A stretch of DNA of 64,000 nt. Source: Actinomycetes bacterium. GTDB taxonomy: Bacteria > Actinomycetota > Actinomycetes > Mycobacteriales > Mycobacteriaceae. The stretch lies in the NCBI GenBank assembly GCA_029780675.1, contig JAKOYE010000224.1, forward strand, positions 1-64,000, given 5' to 3'. Positions 17,411-25,853 of this stretch are shown here, piece after piece. Position 1 is the stretch's first letter; every line of letters starts with the position of its first letter. Made by a program: the position numbers and the translations under genes. The notes under the pieces are model-generated. The model saw nothing but the letters and a program-made list of their open reading frames with translations. It had not been told where the DNA came from and ran no database searches.

Positions 17411-18151
17411 GTGCACACTTCCCAACCCGTCCTTGGTCCGGCCCTCATCGTTGTCTGCGTCGTGATGGTCGCCGCGGCCGCGCTGGTGTATCGGCTCGCC
17501 GAGCTGGGATCGGTGTGGATCGTGCCCCGAGCCGCGCTTCGCGCAGTAGCGCAGCTCGCAGCGGTCGCCGGTGTACTGGCGGCGGCGATGAGCCGACTGT
17601 GGTCCTCGGTTCTGGTGTTGGCGGTCATGTTCGTCGTCGCAGCAGCCACCGCCGCGCGACGCAGCCAGGCCCAGCGAGGTTCGTGGTGGCTGGCCGGCGC
17701 GCTCGCGGCGGGGCTGTCATCGGTACTGCCCCTGCTTTTGCTCTCGGGGGTGGTGCCCCTCACCGGAGTCTCGATCGTGCCGCTGGTCGGCATCGTGTTG
17801 GGCGGGACGATGACCGCGGTGGCCGTCGCCGCGCGCCGAGCCCTCGACACCCTCGGGCTGCGGGCCGGCGAAGTCGAAGCCGCGTTGAGCCTGGGTCTGA
17901 GCGAACGCGACTCGCGGATGGAGGTCATCGGGCGATCCGCCGCTGACGCCTTGCTTCCCAACCTCGATCAAACCCGCACCGTCGGAGTCGTGACTCTTCC
18001 CGGAGCATTCGTCGGCGTCCTACTGAGCACCGGTTCGCCCCTGCAAGCCGGCGCCGTTCAAATCCTCATCCTGCTCGCCCTGCTGCTCTCACAGACCTGC
18101 GCTGTCGCGGCCACCATCGAGGTGATCGCCCGCGGCGCCATGACCCGATGA
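17411..18151 (+). CDS. FetB/UPF0014-like ABC permease without its ATPase
   Basis: The 246-residue membrane protein with about seven helices belongs to the FetB (YbbM) family: RLAELGSVWIVPRAALRAVAQL near the start, GIVLGGTMTAVAVAARRALD in the middle and LLPNLDQTRTVGVVTLPGAFVGVLLSTGSPLQAGAVQI near the end are its hallmark blocks. E. coli FetAB exports iron under oxidative stress. No FetA-like ATPase is nearby, so it may use a chromosomal one. GTG 17411 is the start used. Confidence 0.8.
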   Translation: MHTSQPVLGPALIVVCVVMVAAAALVYRLAELGSVWIVPRAALRAVAQLAAVAGVLAAAMSRLWSSVLVLAVMFVVAAATAARRSQAQRGSWWLAGALAAGLSSVLPLLLLSGVVPLTGVSIVPLVGIVLGGTMTAVAVAARRALDTLGLRAGEVEAALSLGLSERDSRMEVIGRSAADALLPNLDQTRTVGVVTLPGAFVGVLLSTGSPLQAGAVQILILLALLLSQTCAVAATIEVIARGAMTR

Positions 18152-18329
18152 AAGACTAGGCAGCCGCAGAAGAACGGTGGATAACACTGACTGGCAACTC
18201 CATTCGTCGCAACGACGAGCCCCCCGCATCCTGCCAGCACCCGAGACTAGGCAAGGCCGCACGTCCCAGGGCAATCACGTCGGCACGGGCGACTGGCCCC
18301 GCTCCAGGAGCGGAGCCTCGCGGTGGCCA

Positions 18330-20675
18330 TCAAACCCGATGCAGGCCTAAGGCGTCGAAGATCGGGACCTTGAGGTAGTCGGCGAGCAGGGCCGCCAGCC
18401 CGATCGCCGCCGCCGCGATCGCGGCGAGAACAGGAAGAAGCGGGGCCATCAGAGTTCCGGTCAGTGCGAGCGTGAGCGCGGCGGCGAAGTTGGCGGCGGT
18501 GGCGGCCAGCAGCCATCGACTGGGTCGGCTGGACCAGGCGTGGCCGCGGGTGCGCGCCAGGTAGATGGTGGCCTGGCTGCTGATGATCAAGGTGAGGAAG
18601 ATCAGGGTTTGAAGACCGACGGCGTCCAGGCGCGGCCAGACGTTGCGAGTCCACCACAGCAGACTGATCGAGGCGGTCAGCAGGGGTGCGGCGATCAGGG
18701 CAGCGCCGAGGATGACGTGGCGGACGTTCCATTGTTCGGGCCGGCGCCCGTAGCCGGTGCGGTCGGTGGTGATGGCCATACTCACCACGTCGTTGCCCAA
18801 CAGCAGCAACGCCATCAGCAACGGGGTGAACAGGAACTGCCGCCAGGCGAACACCCCAAACGTCAACAGCAGGGGGACTTCGAGCTTCTTGGCGCTGACG
18901 TTGAGTGCGTAGGTCAAGGAGCGCTGGTGGATGCGTCGGCTCTCCTGGACGAGTCCGATGATGTCGGTCAGCCCTTCGCGGGTCAGCACGATTCCGGCCG
19001 CGGATTTGGCGACGTCGGTGGCGCCGGCCACGGCGATACCGACGTCGGCCTGGCGCAGCGCGGGGGCGTCGTTGACGCCGTCACCGGTCATGCCGACGGT
19101 GTGGCCGGCGTTCTGTAACCGCTGGACGAGCGCGTATTTGTCTTCGGGTAGCACTTCGGCGATCACTGCCGCACCGAGCACGTCGGCGTCGGGATCATGC
19201 AGAGCCTCAGTGCGCAGGACGGGGCCGATCAGACCGATCCGGGCTGCCACAGTGGCCGCGGTGGCTGCGCTGTCGCCGCTGACCATGATGACCCGGATCC
19301 CCAGATCGGCCAGTTCGCCAACCAGAGCGGCTGCCTCCGGGCGCGGTGGATCGGCCAGCGCGACCAGGCCCAGGCGCTGCCACTGCTGACCGCTCTCCCG
19401 GCTGGCCACCGCCAGCACCCGCGCCCCGGTGGCCGCCAGCTCGGCAACCCGCGGGTCGGTGGGCTGGTGGGCCAGTGCGGCAATGACCTGCGGTGCGCCC
19501 TTGGTCACCGACACCGTGACCGAACCCCGCTGCAGCACCGCTTCGGCCCGCTTGGTGGCCGGGTCGAACGGCACGAAACTCGTTCGCACATCAGGGTTTA
19601 CACCCCGCTGCGCTGCTGCGCGCAGGATCGCCAGATCAATGGGGTCCTGGGTGGCCTCGTCGCAGGCCCCGGCCGCCATCCGCAGCAACTCGGTCTCGCT
19701 GACACCCGGATCGGCGCTCAGGCTTTCCAAGGTCAGCCGGTTGGCGGTGATGGTGCCGGTCTTGTCTACGCACAACACGTCCATCTCCGCGGCGTCGGAC
19801 ACCGCGGCCAACCGTGCGGTCAAGATGCCCTGCCCGGCAAGTTGGCGTGCCCCTAACGCCCCGGCGAGCGCGAAGGCGGCCGGCAGCGCCACCGGTACCG
19901 AGGCCAGCAGCAGCACCACCGTAAACGAGACGATCTGCGCGCCGCTGACCCCGCTCGCGGCCATATAGATCGTTGCGGCCACCGCGAGAAGCACGTCGAT
20001 CGCGATGAAGACCCGCACCATCCGCAGCACCACCGCCCCAAGGTGGTCGGCGGACTGCGCACCGCCCACCAGTTGCGCGGTGCGCCCGAAATAGGTGCGT
20101 GCCCCGGTGGCAGAGACGGTTGCGGTGGCCTCACCGCGCGCGATTGTCGATCCGGCAAAGACCTGCTGGTCGGGGCCGCGTTCCACCGGCACCGATTCAC
20201 CGGTCAGCGTCGACTGATCCACCAGCACCCCGCCGGAGGTAATCCGCAGATCGGCCGGCGCCAGATCACCTACCCGAACATGCACCAGATCACCGTCGAC
20301 CAGCTCAGCGGCAGGCACCTGCTGCCAGAGGCCGTCGCGGCACACCCGGGCGTTGACCTCCAAGCGGCGGCGCAACAACGCCAACGCCGCCGCGGCCCGC
20401 TGCTGCTGAACAAATCCCAGTCCGGCGTTGAACACCAAGACGACACCCACTATTGCGGCGTCGAGCCATTTGCCCAGCACCGCCTCCAGAAGGACGGTGA
20501 CCTCCAGCATCCACGGCACCGGCGCCCACAACCCGCCCGCCAGCCGAGACAACACGCCAGGCCGCTGCTCGGGCACCGCATTGGGGCCTCGCTCAGCCAG
20601 CAGCGCCGCGGCACGGGCCGAGGTCAAACCGACATCAGCCGGGGAACCCACACCACCATCGTCCGCCTTCCGCAT
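18330..20675 (-). CDS. P-type ATPase, P3A (H+-ATPase)-like
   Basis: The 781-residue pump shows an actuator loop DQSTLTGES (near 153), phosphorylation site DKTGT (D304), KGAPQVI in the nucleotide domain and the hinge GMTGDGVNDAPALRQADVGI. There is no metal-binding N-terminal domain and no CPC motif, so it is not a heavy-metal (P1B) pump; length and helix order match bacterial/archaeal relatives of plasma-membrane H+-ATPases. Ion specificity (H+ or a divalent cation) cannot be read directly. The universal stress gene upstream ends close to or inside its first codons, so the two are probably one operon. Confidence 0.88.
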   Translation of the reverse strand: MRKADDGGVGSPADVGLTSARAAALLAERGPNAVPEQRPGVLSRLAGGLWAPVPWMLEVTVLLEAVLGKWLDAAIVGVVLVFNAGLGFVQQQRAAAALALLRRRLEVNARVCRDGLWQQVPAAELVDGDLVHVRVGDLAPADLRITSGGVLVDQSTLTGESVPVERGPDQQVFAGSTIARGEATATVSATGARTYFGRTAQLVGGAQSADHLGAVVLRMVRVFIAIDVLLAVAATIYMAASGVSGAQIVSFTVVLLLASVPVALPAAFALAGALGARQLAGQGILTARLAAVSDAAEMDVLCVDKTGTITANRLTLESLSADPGVSETELLRMAAGACDEATQDPIDLAILRAAAQRGVNPDVRTSFVPFDPATKRAEAVLQRGSVTVSVTKGAPQVIAALAHQPTDPRVAELAATGARVLAVASRESGQQWQRLGLVALADPPRPEAAALVGELADLGIRVIMVSGDSAATAATVAARIGLIGPVLRTEALHDPDADVLGAAVIAEVLPEDKYALVQRLQNAGHTVGMTGDGVNDAPALRQADVGIAVAGATDVAKSAAGIVLTREGLTDIIGLVQESRRIHQRSLTYALNVSAKKLEVPLLLTFGVFAWRQFLFTPLLMALLLLGNDVVSMAITTDRTGYGRRPEQWNVRHVILGAALIAAPLLTASISLLWWTRNVWPRLDAVGLQTLIFLTLIISSQATIYLARTRGHAWSSRPSRWLLAATAANFAAALTLALTGTLMAPLLPVLAAIAAAAIGLAALLADYLKVPIFDALGLHRV

Positions 20676-21631
20676 GCTCCTCCGCCAGAATTGCGGGCGG
20701 CGAAGACCCGCCGGTAGTGCGGAGGGGTCAGTCCTGTTCGGGGGGGGCGGGCGATGATCACCGGGACCCCGGCGTTATGCACGACCGCTGAGCAGACCGA
20801 CCCGAGCAGCATTCCCGCGAAGCCGCCGCGGCCGTGGCTGCCCAGGACCACGAGATGGGCGCGTTCGGCTTGCTCGAGCAGTCTCAAACCCGGTCGGTCA
20901 CACACCACGATCTTGTGGACCGGGACGTCGGGGTAACGCTCCCGCCACCCGGACAGCCGCTCGGCAAGGACTTCCTCTTCGGCGTCTTTGATGTTCCGCC
21001 ACTCGATAGGGGCCCAGTTGGCGCTGGCGAACTCTATCGGGCCCATGTCGCTCCAGGCGTGCAGAGCAACAAGGTCCACCCCGCGCCGGGATGCTTCGTC
21101 GAACGCGATGCCGGTCGCCTCCTCGGAGGCCGGAGAACCGTCGATGCCGACCACGACGGGGGCGTCGGGTGCCGGCGTGCCATCCGGTGGGTGCTGGTGG
21201 ATGATCGCCACCGGGCAGTGCGCGTGGTGGGCGATACCCGCGCTGACCGACCCCATCAGAGCCTGCTCGACCGCTCCCTGTCCACGGCAGCCGACGGCCA
21301 CCATGAGGGCGCGGCGGGACAGTTCGACCATGGCAGGCACTGGCTGGGCGTGCAGGATCTCGGTGCTGATCTCGCCTTCGTGTGAGGGTGCGGCGGCCAC
21401 GGCAACACGGTGGGCCTGCTCGATGATCGACTGCGCCGCCTCTTCCTGCAGCTGGCTGTAGTCAGGAGGAACGGCGTCCGGTGTACCGACGACGATGGGC
21501 GCCACCACATGGATCACCGAGAGCGGAACGTTGCGCATCGCGGCGTCGCGGGCCGCCCACTCGACCGCCGCCATCGAGGACGGCGATCCGTCCACACCGA
21601 CAACAATCCCCAGTTCGTGGGTACTCGACAT
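20624..21631 (-). CDS. Tandem universal stress protein
   Basis: Two Usp domains lie in tandem: GIVVGVDGSPSSMAAVEWAA ... GCRGQGAVEQALMGSVSAGI, then VVVGIDGSPASEEATGIAFD ... VVLGSHGRGGFAGMLLGSVC. The G-2x-G-9x-G(S) ATP-binding motif is clearest in the second. ATG 21631 (MSSTHELG) is preferred. As read, the frame runs to 20624, 52 bp into the P-type ATPase, after a run of eight G (20740-20747). With seven G the protein would end at 20728 as ARPPEQD, the usual length of about 300 residues, so an extra base is likely. Mycobacterial Usp proteins are often induced by hypoxia. Confidence 0.85.
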   Translation of the reverse strand: MSSTHELGIVVGVDGSPSSMAAVEWAARDAAMRNVPLSVIHVVAPIVVGTPDAVPPDYSQLQEEAAQSIIEQAHRVAVAAAPSHEGEISTEILHAQPVPAMVELSRRALMVAVGCRGQGAVEQALMGSVSAGIAHHAHCPVAIIHQHPPDGTPAPDAPVVVGIDGSPASEEATGIAFDEASRRGVDLVALHAWSDMGPIEFASANWAPIEWRNIKDAEEEVLAERLSGWRERYPDVPVHKIVVCDRPGLRLLEQAERAHLVVLGSHGRGGFAGMLLGSVCSAVVHNAGVPVIIARPPRTGLTPPHYRRVFAARNSGGGACGRRTMVVWVPRLMSV

Positions 21632-21725
21632 CAAAAGCTCCTCCCCTAGCGGCGGTGTGTGCTTCTCAGTCCACACCCGTCTGGGTTCTGTGGTCAACGG
21701 TTCGGATGCAGGCCGTTCGCTGTGG

Positions 21726-22214
21726 TCAGGTCTCGAGCAGGCTCCGGAGCATCCAGGCGGTCTTCTCGTGGATCTGCATGCGTTGGGTCAACAGATCCGC
21801 GGTGGGCTCGTCGTGGGCGTCCTCCACCGTGGGGAACAACGCCCGGGCGGTACGAACCACGGCTTCCTGACCGGCGACGAGGTCACCGATCATGTCGGTC
21901 GCAGTGGGGGCCGCCGGGCCTTCGGAGATGCTCGTGAGCCGGGCGAACTCGGCGTAGCTGCCGGGGGCTTTGGCTCCCAGGGCTCTGATGCGCTCGGCGA
22001 TGAGGTCGACGGCCAGTGCCAGCTCGGTGTACTGGGTCTCGAACATCAGGTGCAGTGTCTGGAACATCGGGCCGGTGACGTTCCAGTGGTAGTTGTGCGT
22101 CTTCAGATACAGGGTGTAGGTGTCGGCGAGGAGGCCGGCCAGGCCCTCGGTGATGCGGGCGCGGGTCTCGGCGTCGATGCCGTTGTCGATGCTCATGTCG
22201 ATCTCGGTGGTCAT
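21726..22214 (-). CDS. Dps/ferritin-like DNA-protecting protein
   Basis: The 162-residue helical protein contains the Dps ferroxidase segment [20 protein letters not shown] followed by [23 protein letters not shown], where the H, D/E positions bind iron between subunits. Dps 12-mers store iron and shield DNA from peroxide. ATG 22214 is chosen for the GAGG just upstream; an ATG at 22235 is also in frame. It lies 54 bp downstream of the peroxiredoxin gene on the same strand and so probably shares its operator-controlled promoter. Confidence 0.9.
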   Translation of the reverse strand: MTTEIDMSIDNGIDAETRARITEGLAGLLADTYTLYLKTHNYHWNVTGPMFQTLHLMFETQYTELALAVDLIAERIRALGAKAPGSYAEFARLTSISEGPAAPTATDMIGDLVAGQEAVVRTARALFPTVEDAHDEPTADLLTQRMQIHEKTAWMLRSLLET

Positions 22215-22268
22215 GTCCTCGGAATCCTTTTTCATTGAGGTTTCGAATGCCCCGGGCAGGCAGAGCGG

Positions 22269-23003
22269 TCAGGGCTTCGCGTTTTTCCGGATGGCTGCTT
22301 CGACGTCCTCGGCGGGAATGGGCTTGGTGCAGAAGAACCAGTCCTCGCACTGGACGTCGGCGTCGTGTCCCTCCATGCGGTCCTTGGCGGTGCCGCAGGA
22401 GCCGGCGGGCGGGACGATGACCGGCTCACCGGGGCGCCAGTCGGCCGGTGTGGCGACGTCGTAGTGGTCGGCGGTCTGCAGCGCCTTGACCAGACGGAGA
22501 AGCTCGTCGAAGTTGCGTCCGGTGCTCAGCGGGTAGTAAATCACGGCGCGGACAACGCTTTTCGGGTCGATGACGAACACGGCGCGCACGGCCTTCGTGG
22601 AGTCCTCGCCGGGCATGATCATCCCGTACTTGCGGGCGACCTCCATCGAGACATCCTCCACCAGCGGGAAGGTCACCTCGACATCCTTCATGCCGCGGAA
22701 GGTGATCTTCTCCTTGATGGTGCGCAGCCAAGCGATGTGACTGTAAAGGCCGTCAACGGACAGACCGACCAATTCGGTGTTGTAGCGGGCGAACTCGTCC
22801 TGCATCGAGGCGAAGGTGATGAATTCACTGGTGCACACCGGGGTGAAGTCCGCCGGATGGGAGAAGAAGATCACCCACTTGCCCGAGTAATCGCCGGGGA
22901 AGTTGATCGGGCCCTGGGTGGTTTCGGCAGTGAAGGACGGGGCGGAATCCCCGATCCGGGGCATACCCGCCACGGGTGCCTGATCGCCAAGCGGTGAAGT
23001 CAT
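22269..23003 (-). CDS. Prx6-type peroxiredoxin
   Basis: The 244-residue thiol peroxidase has the peroxidatic site HPADFTPVCTSEF (Cys near 57, with the PxxxT/SxxC pattern) and the long C-terminal arm of the Prx6/archaeal class (ADWRPGEPVIVPP). The arm holds a Cys in SCGTAKD and two in the segment QCEDWFFCTKP, the likely resolving cysteines, giving a 2-Cys mechanism. It should reduce peroxides and possibly persulfides. AAAAGGAG precedes the ATG at 23003. Upstream is operator A (23041-23056), shared with the divergent methyltransferase. Confidence 0.92.
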   Translation of the reverse strand: MTSPLGDQAPVAGMPRIGDSAPSFTAETTQGPINFPGDYSGKWVIFFSHPADFTPVCTSEFITFASMQDEFARYNTELVGLSVDGLYSHIAWLRTIKEKITFRGMKDVEVTFPLVEDVSMEVARKYGMIMPGEDSTKAVRAVFVIDPKSVVRAVIYYPLSTGRNFDELLRLVKALQTADHYDVATPADWRPGEPVIVPPAGSCGTAKDRMEGHDADVQCEDWFFCTKPIPAEDVEAAIRKNAKP

Positions 23004-23040
23004 CGGACGCTCCTTTTCTGGACTCTATCCAGTTTAGGAT

Positions 23041-23056
23041 ATACCCGGTGGGGTAT
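23041..23056. promoter_or_regulatory. CsoR/CstR-like operator A (prx / methyltransferase)
   Basis: The palindrome ATACCCGGTGGGGTAT lies between the divergent peroxiredoxin and methyltransferase genes, 38 bp from the former and 32 bp from the latter. Its ATACCC and GGGTAT arms match the other five sites in the window (25472, 34365, 34386, 35528, 35788); the centre is the most divergent of the six. Confidence 0.6.
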
Positions 23057-23087
23057 GCTGCGCAAGCAGCGATACGGGAGGCAATCC

Positions 23088-23690
23088 ATGGGGCAGCCGA
23101 TGTGGGACGAGCGGTACCGCGGTGAGGAGTACGTCTACGGAACCTCGCCCAACGACTTCCTACGCAGTCAGATCGCGACCCTGCCGCGGGGACGGATCCT
23201 GTGCCTGGCCGAGGGCGAGGGCCGCAACGCGGTGTTCCTGGCCGAGCAGGGCTATGACGTGACTGCCGTCGACCAGTCGCCGGTCGGCCTGGCCAAGGCC
23301 CGCCAACTGGCCGAACAACGCGGCGTCAGCATCGAGACGGTCGTTGCGGACCTTGCTGCGTTCGAGGTGGCACCGGAGGCCTGGGACGGCGTCGTCTCGA
23401 TCTTCGCCCATGTGCCGCCCCCCGCCCGCCAGCACATCCACCGCCAAGTCGTGACCGGTCTGCGACCCGGCGGGGTCCTCCTGCTCGAGGCCTACCGCCC
23501 CGAACAACTTGAGTACCGCACCGGAGGCCCACCCGTTGCGGAGTTGATGATGACCCTCGACGGCTTACGCGAGGAGTTGTCCGGACTGGACTTCGACTAC
23601 TGCGCCGAGACCGTGCGGGACATTCAGGAGGGCCCTCTGCACCACGGCGCCGGCGCGGTGGTGCAACTCAGGGCCCGCCGCCCACACTGA
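23088..23690 (+). CDS. Class I SAM-dependent methyltransferase
   Basis: The protein is about 200 residues, starting MGQPMWDERYRGEEYVYG, with SAM-binding motif I ILCLAEGEGRNAVFLAEQGY, the acidic strand end VTAVDQS and motif LRPGGVLLLE. The opening WDERY...YGTSPN and this motif I are typical of the TehB/thiopurine-like small methyltransferases, some of which methylate toxic oxyanions or thiols. A thiol substrate would fit the sulfur context but is inferred. GGAGG at 23077-23081 supports ATG 23088; an upstream ATG at 23055 falls inside operator A. Confidence 0.85.
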   Translation: MGQPMWDERYRGEEYVYGTSPNDFLRSQIATLPRGRILCLAEGEGRNAVFLAEQGYDVTAVDQSPVGLAKARQLAEQRGVSIETVVADLAAFEVAPEAWDGVVSIFAHVPPPARQHIHRQVVTGLRPGGVLLLEAYRPEQLEYRTGGPPVAELMMTLDGLREELSGLDFDYCAETVRDIQEGPLHHGAGAVVQLRARRPH

Positions 23691-23726
23691 GCGGACGTCA
23701 ACGCGTGCCGTGCCAAACTGGCCGCC

Positions 23727-25388
23727 ATGCCAGTGGCCGCAGCGATCATCGTCCTCGTCGCGCTCGTCCTGATCGTCAGCGGTCGGGCACCGGCGGTGCT
23801 GGTGCTGTTCTCGGCGCTTCTGGTCGCCGCTGTGATCGGGATAGCGACGCCTGACGAGTTGTTCGCCGGTCTGAGTAACGCCGCCGTCATCACCATCGCA
23901 GCAATGCTGGTGATCGCCAAGGGGGTGTTCGTCACCGGCGTGATCTCTCGGCTGACCTATCGGCTGCTGTCGGGGGTTAACTCGAGCTCTCAGGCCCTGC
24001 GTCGGCTGATCCCACCCGTCGGGCTGCTCTCGTCGCTGATCAACACCACCTCGATCATGGCCATGTTGATTCCGGCCACCAAGGAACTCGAGCAACGGTC
24101 GGGCGTCCCGGCGCGCGGGGTGCTGCTGCCGGTCACCCACGCCACGACCCTGGCCGGCTCGGTCACGCTGATCGGTGCCGGTTCGAACCTGCTCATCGCC
24201 GGGATCGCCGAGGCCGACGATATCCACCTCTCCATGTTCTCGTTCGTGCCGATCGCACTGCCGGTGGCGCTGGCCGGATGGGCGGTGCTGCTCCTGACGG
24301 CACCGCGACTGCAGCGCAGCCAGGCCGCGGCACCGAGACGGGCGCTGACCTGGCGAGCAGAGATCACCCTGTCCGACGGTGCCGACAGCATCGGGCGCAC
24401 CCCTGCGGATCTGGGGATTGCAGCCACCCCGGAGTTCGAGCTCGTGGAGGTCCGGCGCTGGGGTGCACCGGTGCCCACGGACAGTGCACTGGCGGCGGGC
24501 GACGTCCTGATCTACCGCGCAAGTGAGGCGGGCGTTCGCATGCTCTGGGGCAGTTCCTGGTTGGGTCTGGCCCCCCAGGACTTGTACCTGGTGTCCATCG
24601 CCGCCGACGAAGGCGCCACACTTCGCGAACTGGAGGACGCCGGCGACATTCAGGTGGTGGCCGCCGAGACCGAGACGCCGCTGAGCCACACCACCGCCAA
24701 ACCAGGTGCGTTGTGTCTGGTTTCGGCCCGATCCACCGACGTACTCGCCGCCCATCCCATGGTGGCGCTATGTCGGCAGGTGGCGGGACAGGCGCCACAG
24801 CCGGCCAAGACCGGCATCGCGCTGGGAATTCTGGCGGCCGTCGTCATCGCCGGATCCTTCGGGCTGTCCTCTGTCGAGGTGGTCGCGATGGCCGGCGCCA
24901 TCCTGATGGTCCTGACCGATGTCCTGACACCGAAAGCCGCTGTGCGCGCACTGAACTGGAACATCCTCGCCATCATGGCGGGCTCGATCGGACTCGGAAC
25001 GATCGTCGTCAAAAGCGGCCTCGGCGAGCTGATCTCCTCCGCCATCGTCACACTGTCCGCAGGACACCCCCTCCTGATCGTCGTGGTGTTCGCCGTGATC
25101 ACCACGCTCACCACCAACCTTGTCACCAACTCCGCCGCCGCCGGAATCCTCGCACCGGTGGCCATCGCCGTCGCCGCCTCGGCGGAGCTGAACCCGGTGG
25201 TGCTGCTGACCCTGATCGGCACCTGCATCTCGATGACGTTCCTGAACCCGATCGCCCAACCGACCACCCTGATGGTGATGGGCCCGGGCGGATACACGAC
25301 GAAGACCTTTGTGCGCTTCGGCATTCCACTGACAGTGGCGTGCATCGCGGTCGCCAGCGCTATGGGGGTTGCGTTACTCGCCCGCTAG
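23727..25388 (+). CDS. SLC13/DASS-family permease with central RCK-C-like region
   Basis: The 553-residue transporter has two membrane halves. The first (FSALLVAAVIGIATPDELFA followed by GLSNAAVITIAAMLVIAKGV) contains the re-entrant hairpin with INTTSIMAMLIPATKEL; the second has TTNLVTNSAAAGILAPVAIA. Between them, near residues 210-350, is a soluble insert (FELVEVRRWGAPVPTDSALA and a second copy) resembling paired TrkA-C domains. Such proteins carry sulfate, dicarboxylates or other anions with Na+. Between a methyltransferase and a rhodanese, a sulfur-anion role is plausible but unproven. ATG 23727 lies 37 bp after the methyltransferase stop. Confidence 0.85.
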   Translation: MPVAAAIIVLVALVLIVSGRAPAVLVLFSALLVAAVIGIATPDELFAGLSNAAVITIAAMLVIAKGVFVTGVISRLTYRLLSGVNSSSQALRRLIPPVGLLSSLINTTSIMAMLIPATKELEQRSGVPARGVLLPVTHATTLAGSVTLIGAGSNLLIAGIAEADDIHLSMFSFVPIALPVALAGWAVLLLTAPRLQRSQAAAPRRALTWRAEITLSDGADSIGRTPADLGIAATPEFELVEVRRWGAPVPTDSALAAGDVLIYRASEAGVRMLWGSSWLGLAPQDLYLVSIAADEGATLRELEDAGDIQVVAAETETPLSHTTAKPGALCLVSARSTDVLAAHPMVALCRQVAGQAPQPAKTGIALGILAAVVIAGSFGLSSVEVVAMAGAILMVLTDVLTPKAAVRALNWNILAIMAGSIGLGTIVVKSGLGELISSAIVTLSAGHPLLIVVVFAVITTLTTNLVTNSAAAGILAPVAIAVAASAELNPVVLLTLIGTCISMTFLNPIAQPTTLMVMGPGGYTTKTFVRFGIPLTVACIAVASAMGVALLAR

Positions 25389-25471
25389 CGAAGATGCGGC
25401 CGGAGTGCGGTTGGCACCACTTCCCGCTGCGGGGCGACGCCGAACATGACGGCGCGTGGGCGGCACGTCAT

Positions 25472-25490
25472 ATACCCCCTAGGGTATAAT
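25472..25490 (+). promoter_or_regulatory. Operator B overlapping a -10 box (rhodanese promoter)
   Basis: ATACCCCCTAGGGTAT (25472-25487) runs directly into TATAAT (25485-25490), a near-perfect -10 hexamer. Transcription should begin about 25495-25497. The same arrangement, almost base for base through TGAACG, is found upstream of the AhpD-like gene on the other strand (35528-35543). A repressor bound here would block RNA polymerase. Confidence 0.65.
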
Positions 25491-25523
25491 GAACGTGTCA
25501 TTGCCGCGAAAGATGGAGACCCA

Positions 25524-25853
25524 ATTCCGATCCCCGAGGTTGATCCGGTCGAGGCTCTGCGTCTGACCAGCAAATCCGCAATTCTGCTCGACGTCCGCGA
25601 GGACGACGAGTGGTCGGCCGGGCACGCCCCCGGCGCAGTCCACCGCGCCCTCGGCTCCCTGGATGCCAGCGCCTACGATCCGGCTGTTCCGGTTGTCGCC
25701 GTGTGCCGTTCCGGCAAGCGGTCTGCGGTGGCCGCGGGTCAACTCGCTGCCGCAGGTATCACGGTGTACAACCTGGCGGGCGGAATGCAGGCATGGCTCG
25801 CTGCGGGTCAGCCGGTCATCAGGGATGACGCGAGCGCTGGGACCGTCATCTGA
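25524..25853 (+). CDS. Single-domain rhodanese (sulfurtransferase)
   Basis: The protein is about 109 residues: IPIPEVDPVEALRLTSKSAI, then LLDVREDDEWSAGHAPGAVH, an active-site loop VVAVCRSGKRS with the catalytic Cys, and NLAGGMQAWLAAG. It moves persulfide sulfur between thiols. The start is uncertain. The frame is open from ATG 25446, but the promoter and operator lie inside that stretch. GGAG at 25515-25518 precedes an in-frame ATT at 25524. If one C is missing from the run at 25520-25522, the leaderless GTG at 25495 or the ATG at 25513 would be in frame, which I think most natural. It ends 8 bp inside the convergent cydC gene. Confidence 0.85.
   Translation: MPIPEVDPVEALRLTSKSAILLDVREDDEWSAGHAPGAVHRALGSLDASAYDPAVPVVAVCRSGKRSAVAAGQLAAAGITVYNLAGGMQAWLAAGQPVIRDDASAGTVI

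Noticed and set aside
25495..25566. Cysteine-responsive leader peptide before the rhodanese gene
   Set aside because: Known mycobacterial cysteine attenuators have runs of Cys codons; this frame has only one, and a missing base explains it better.
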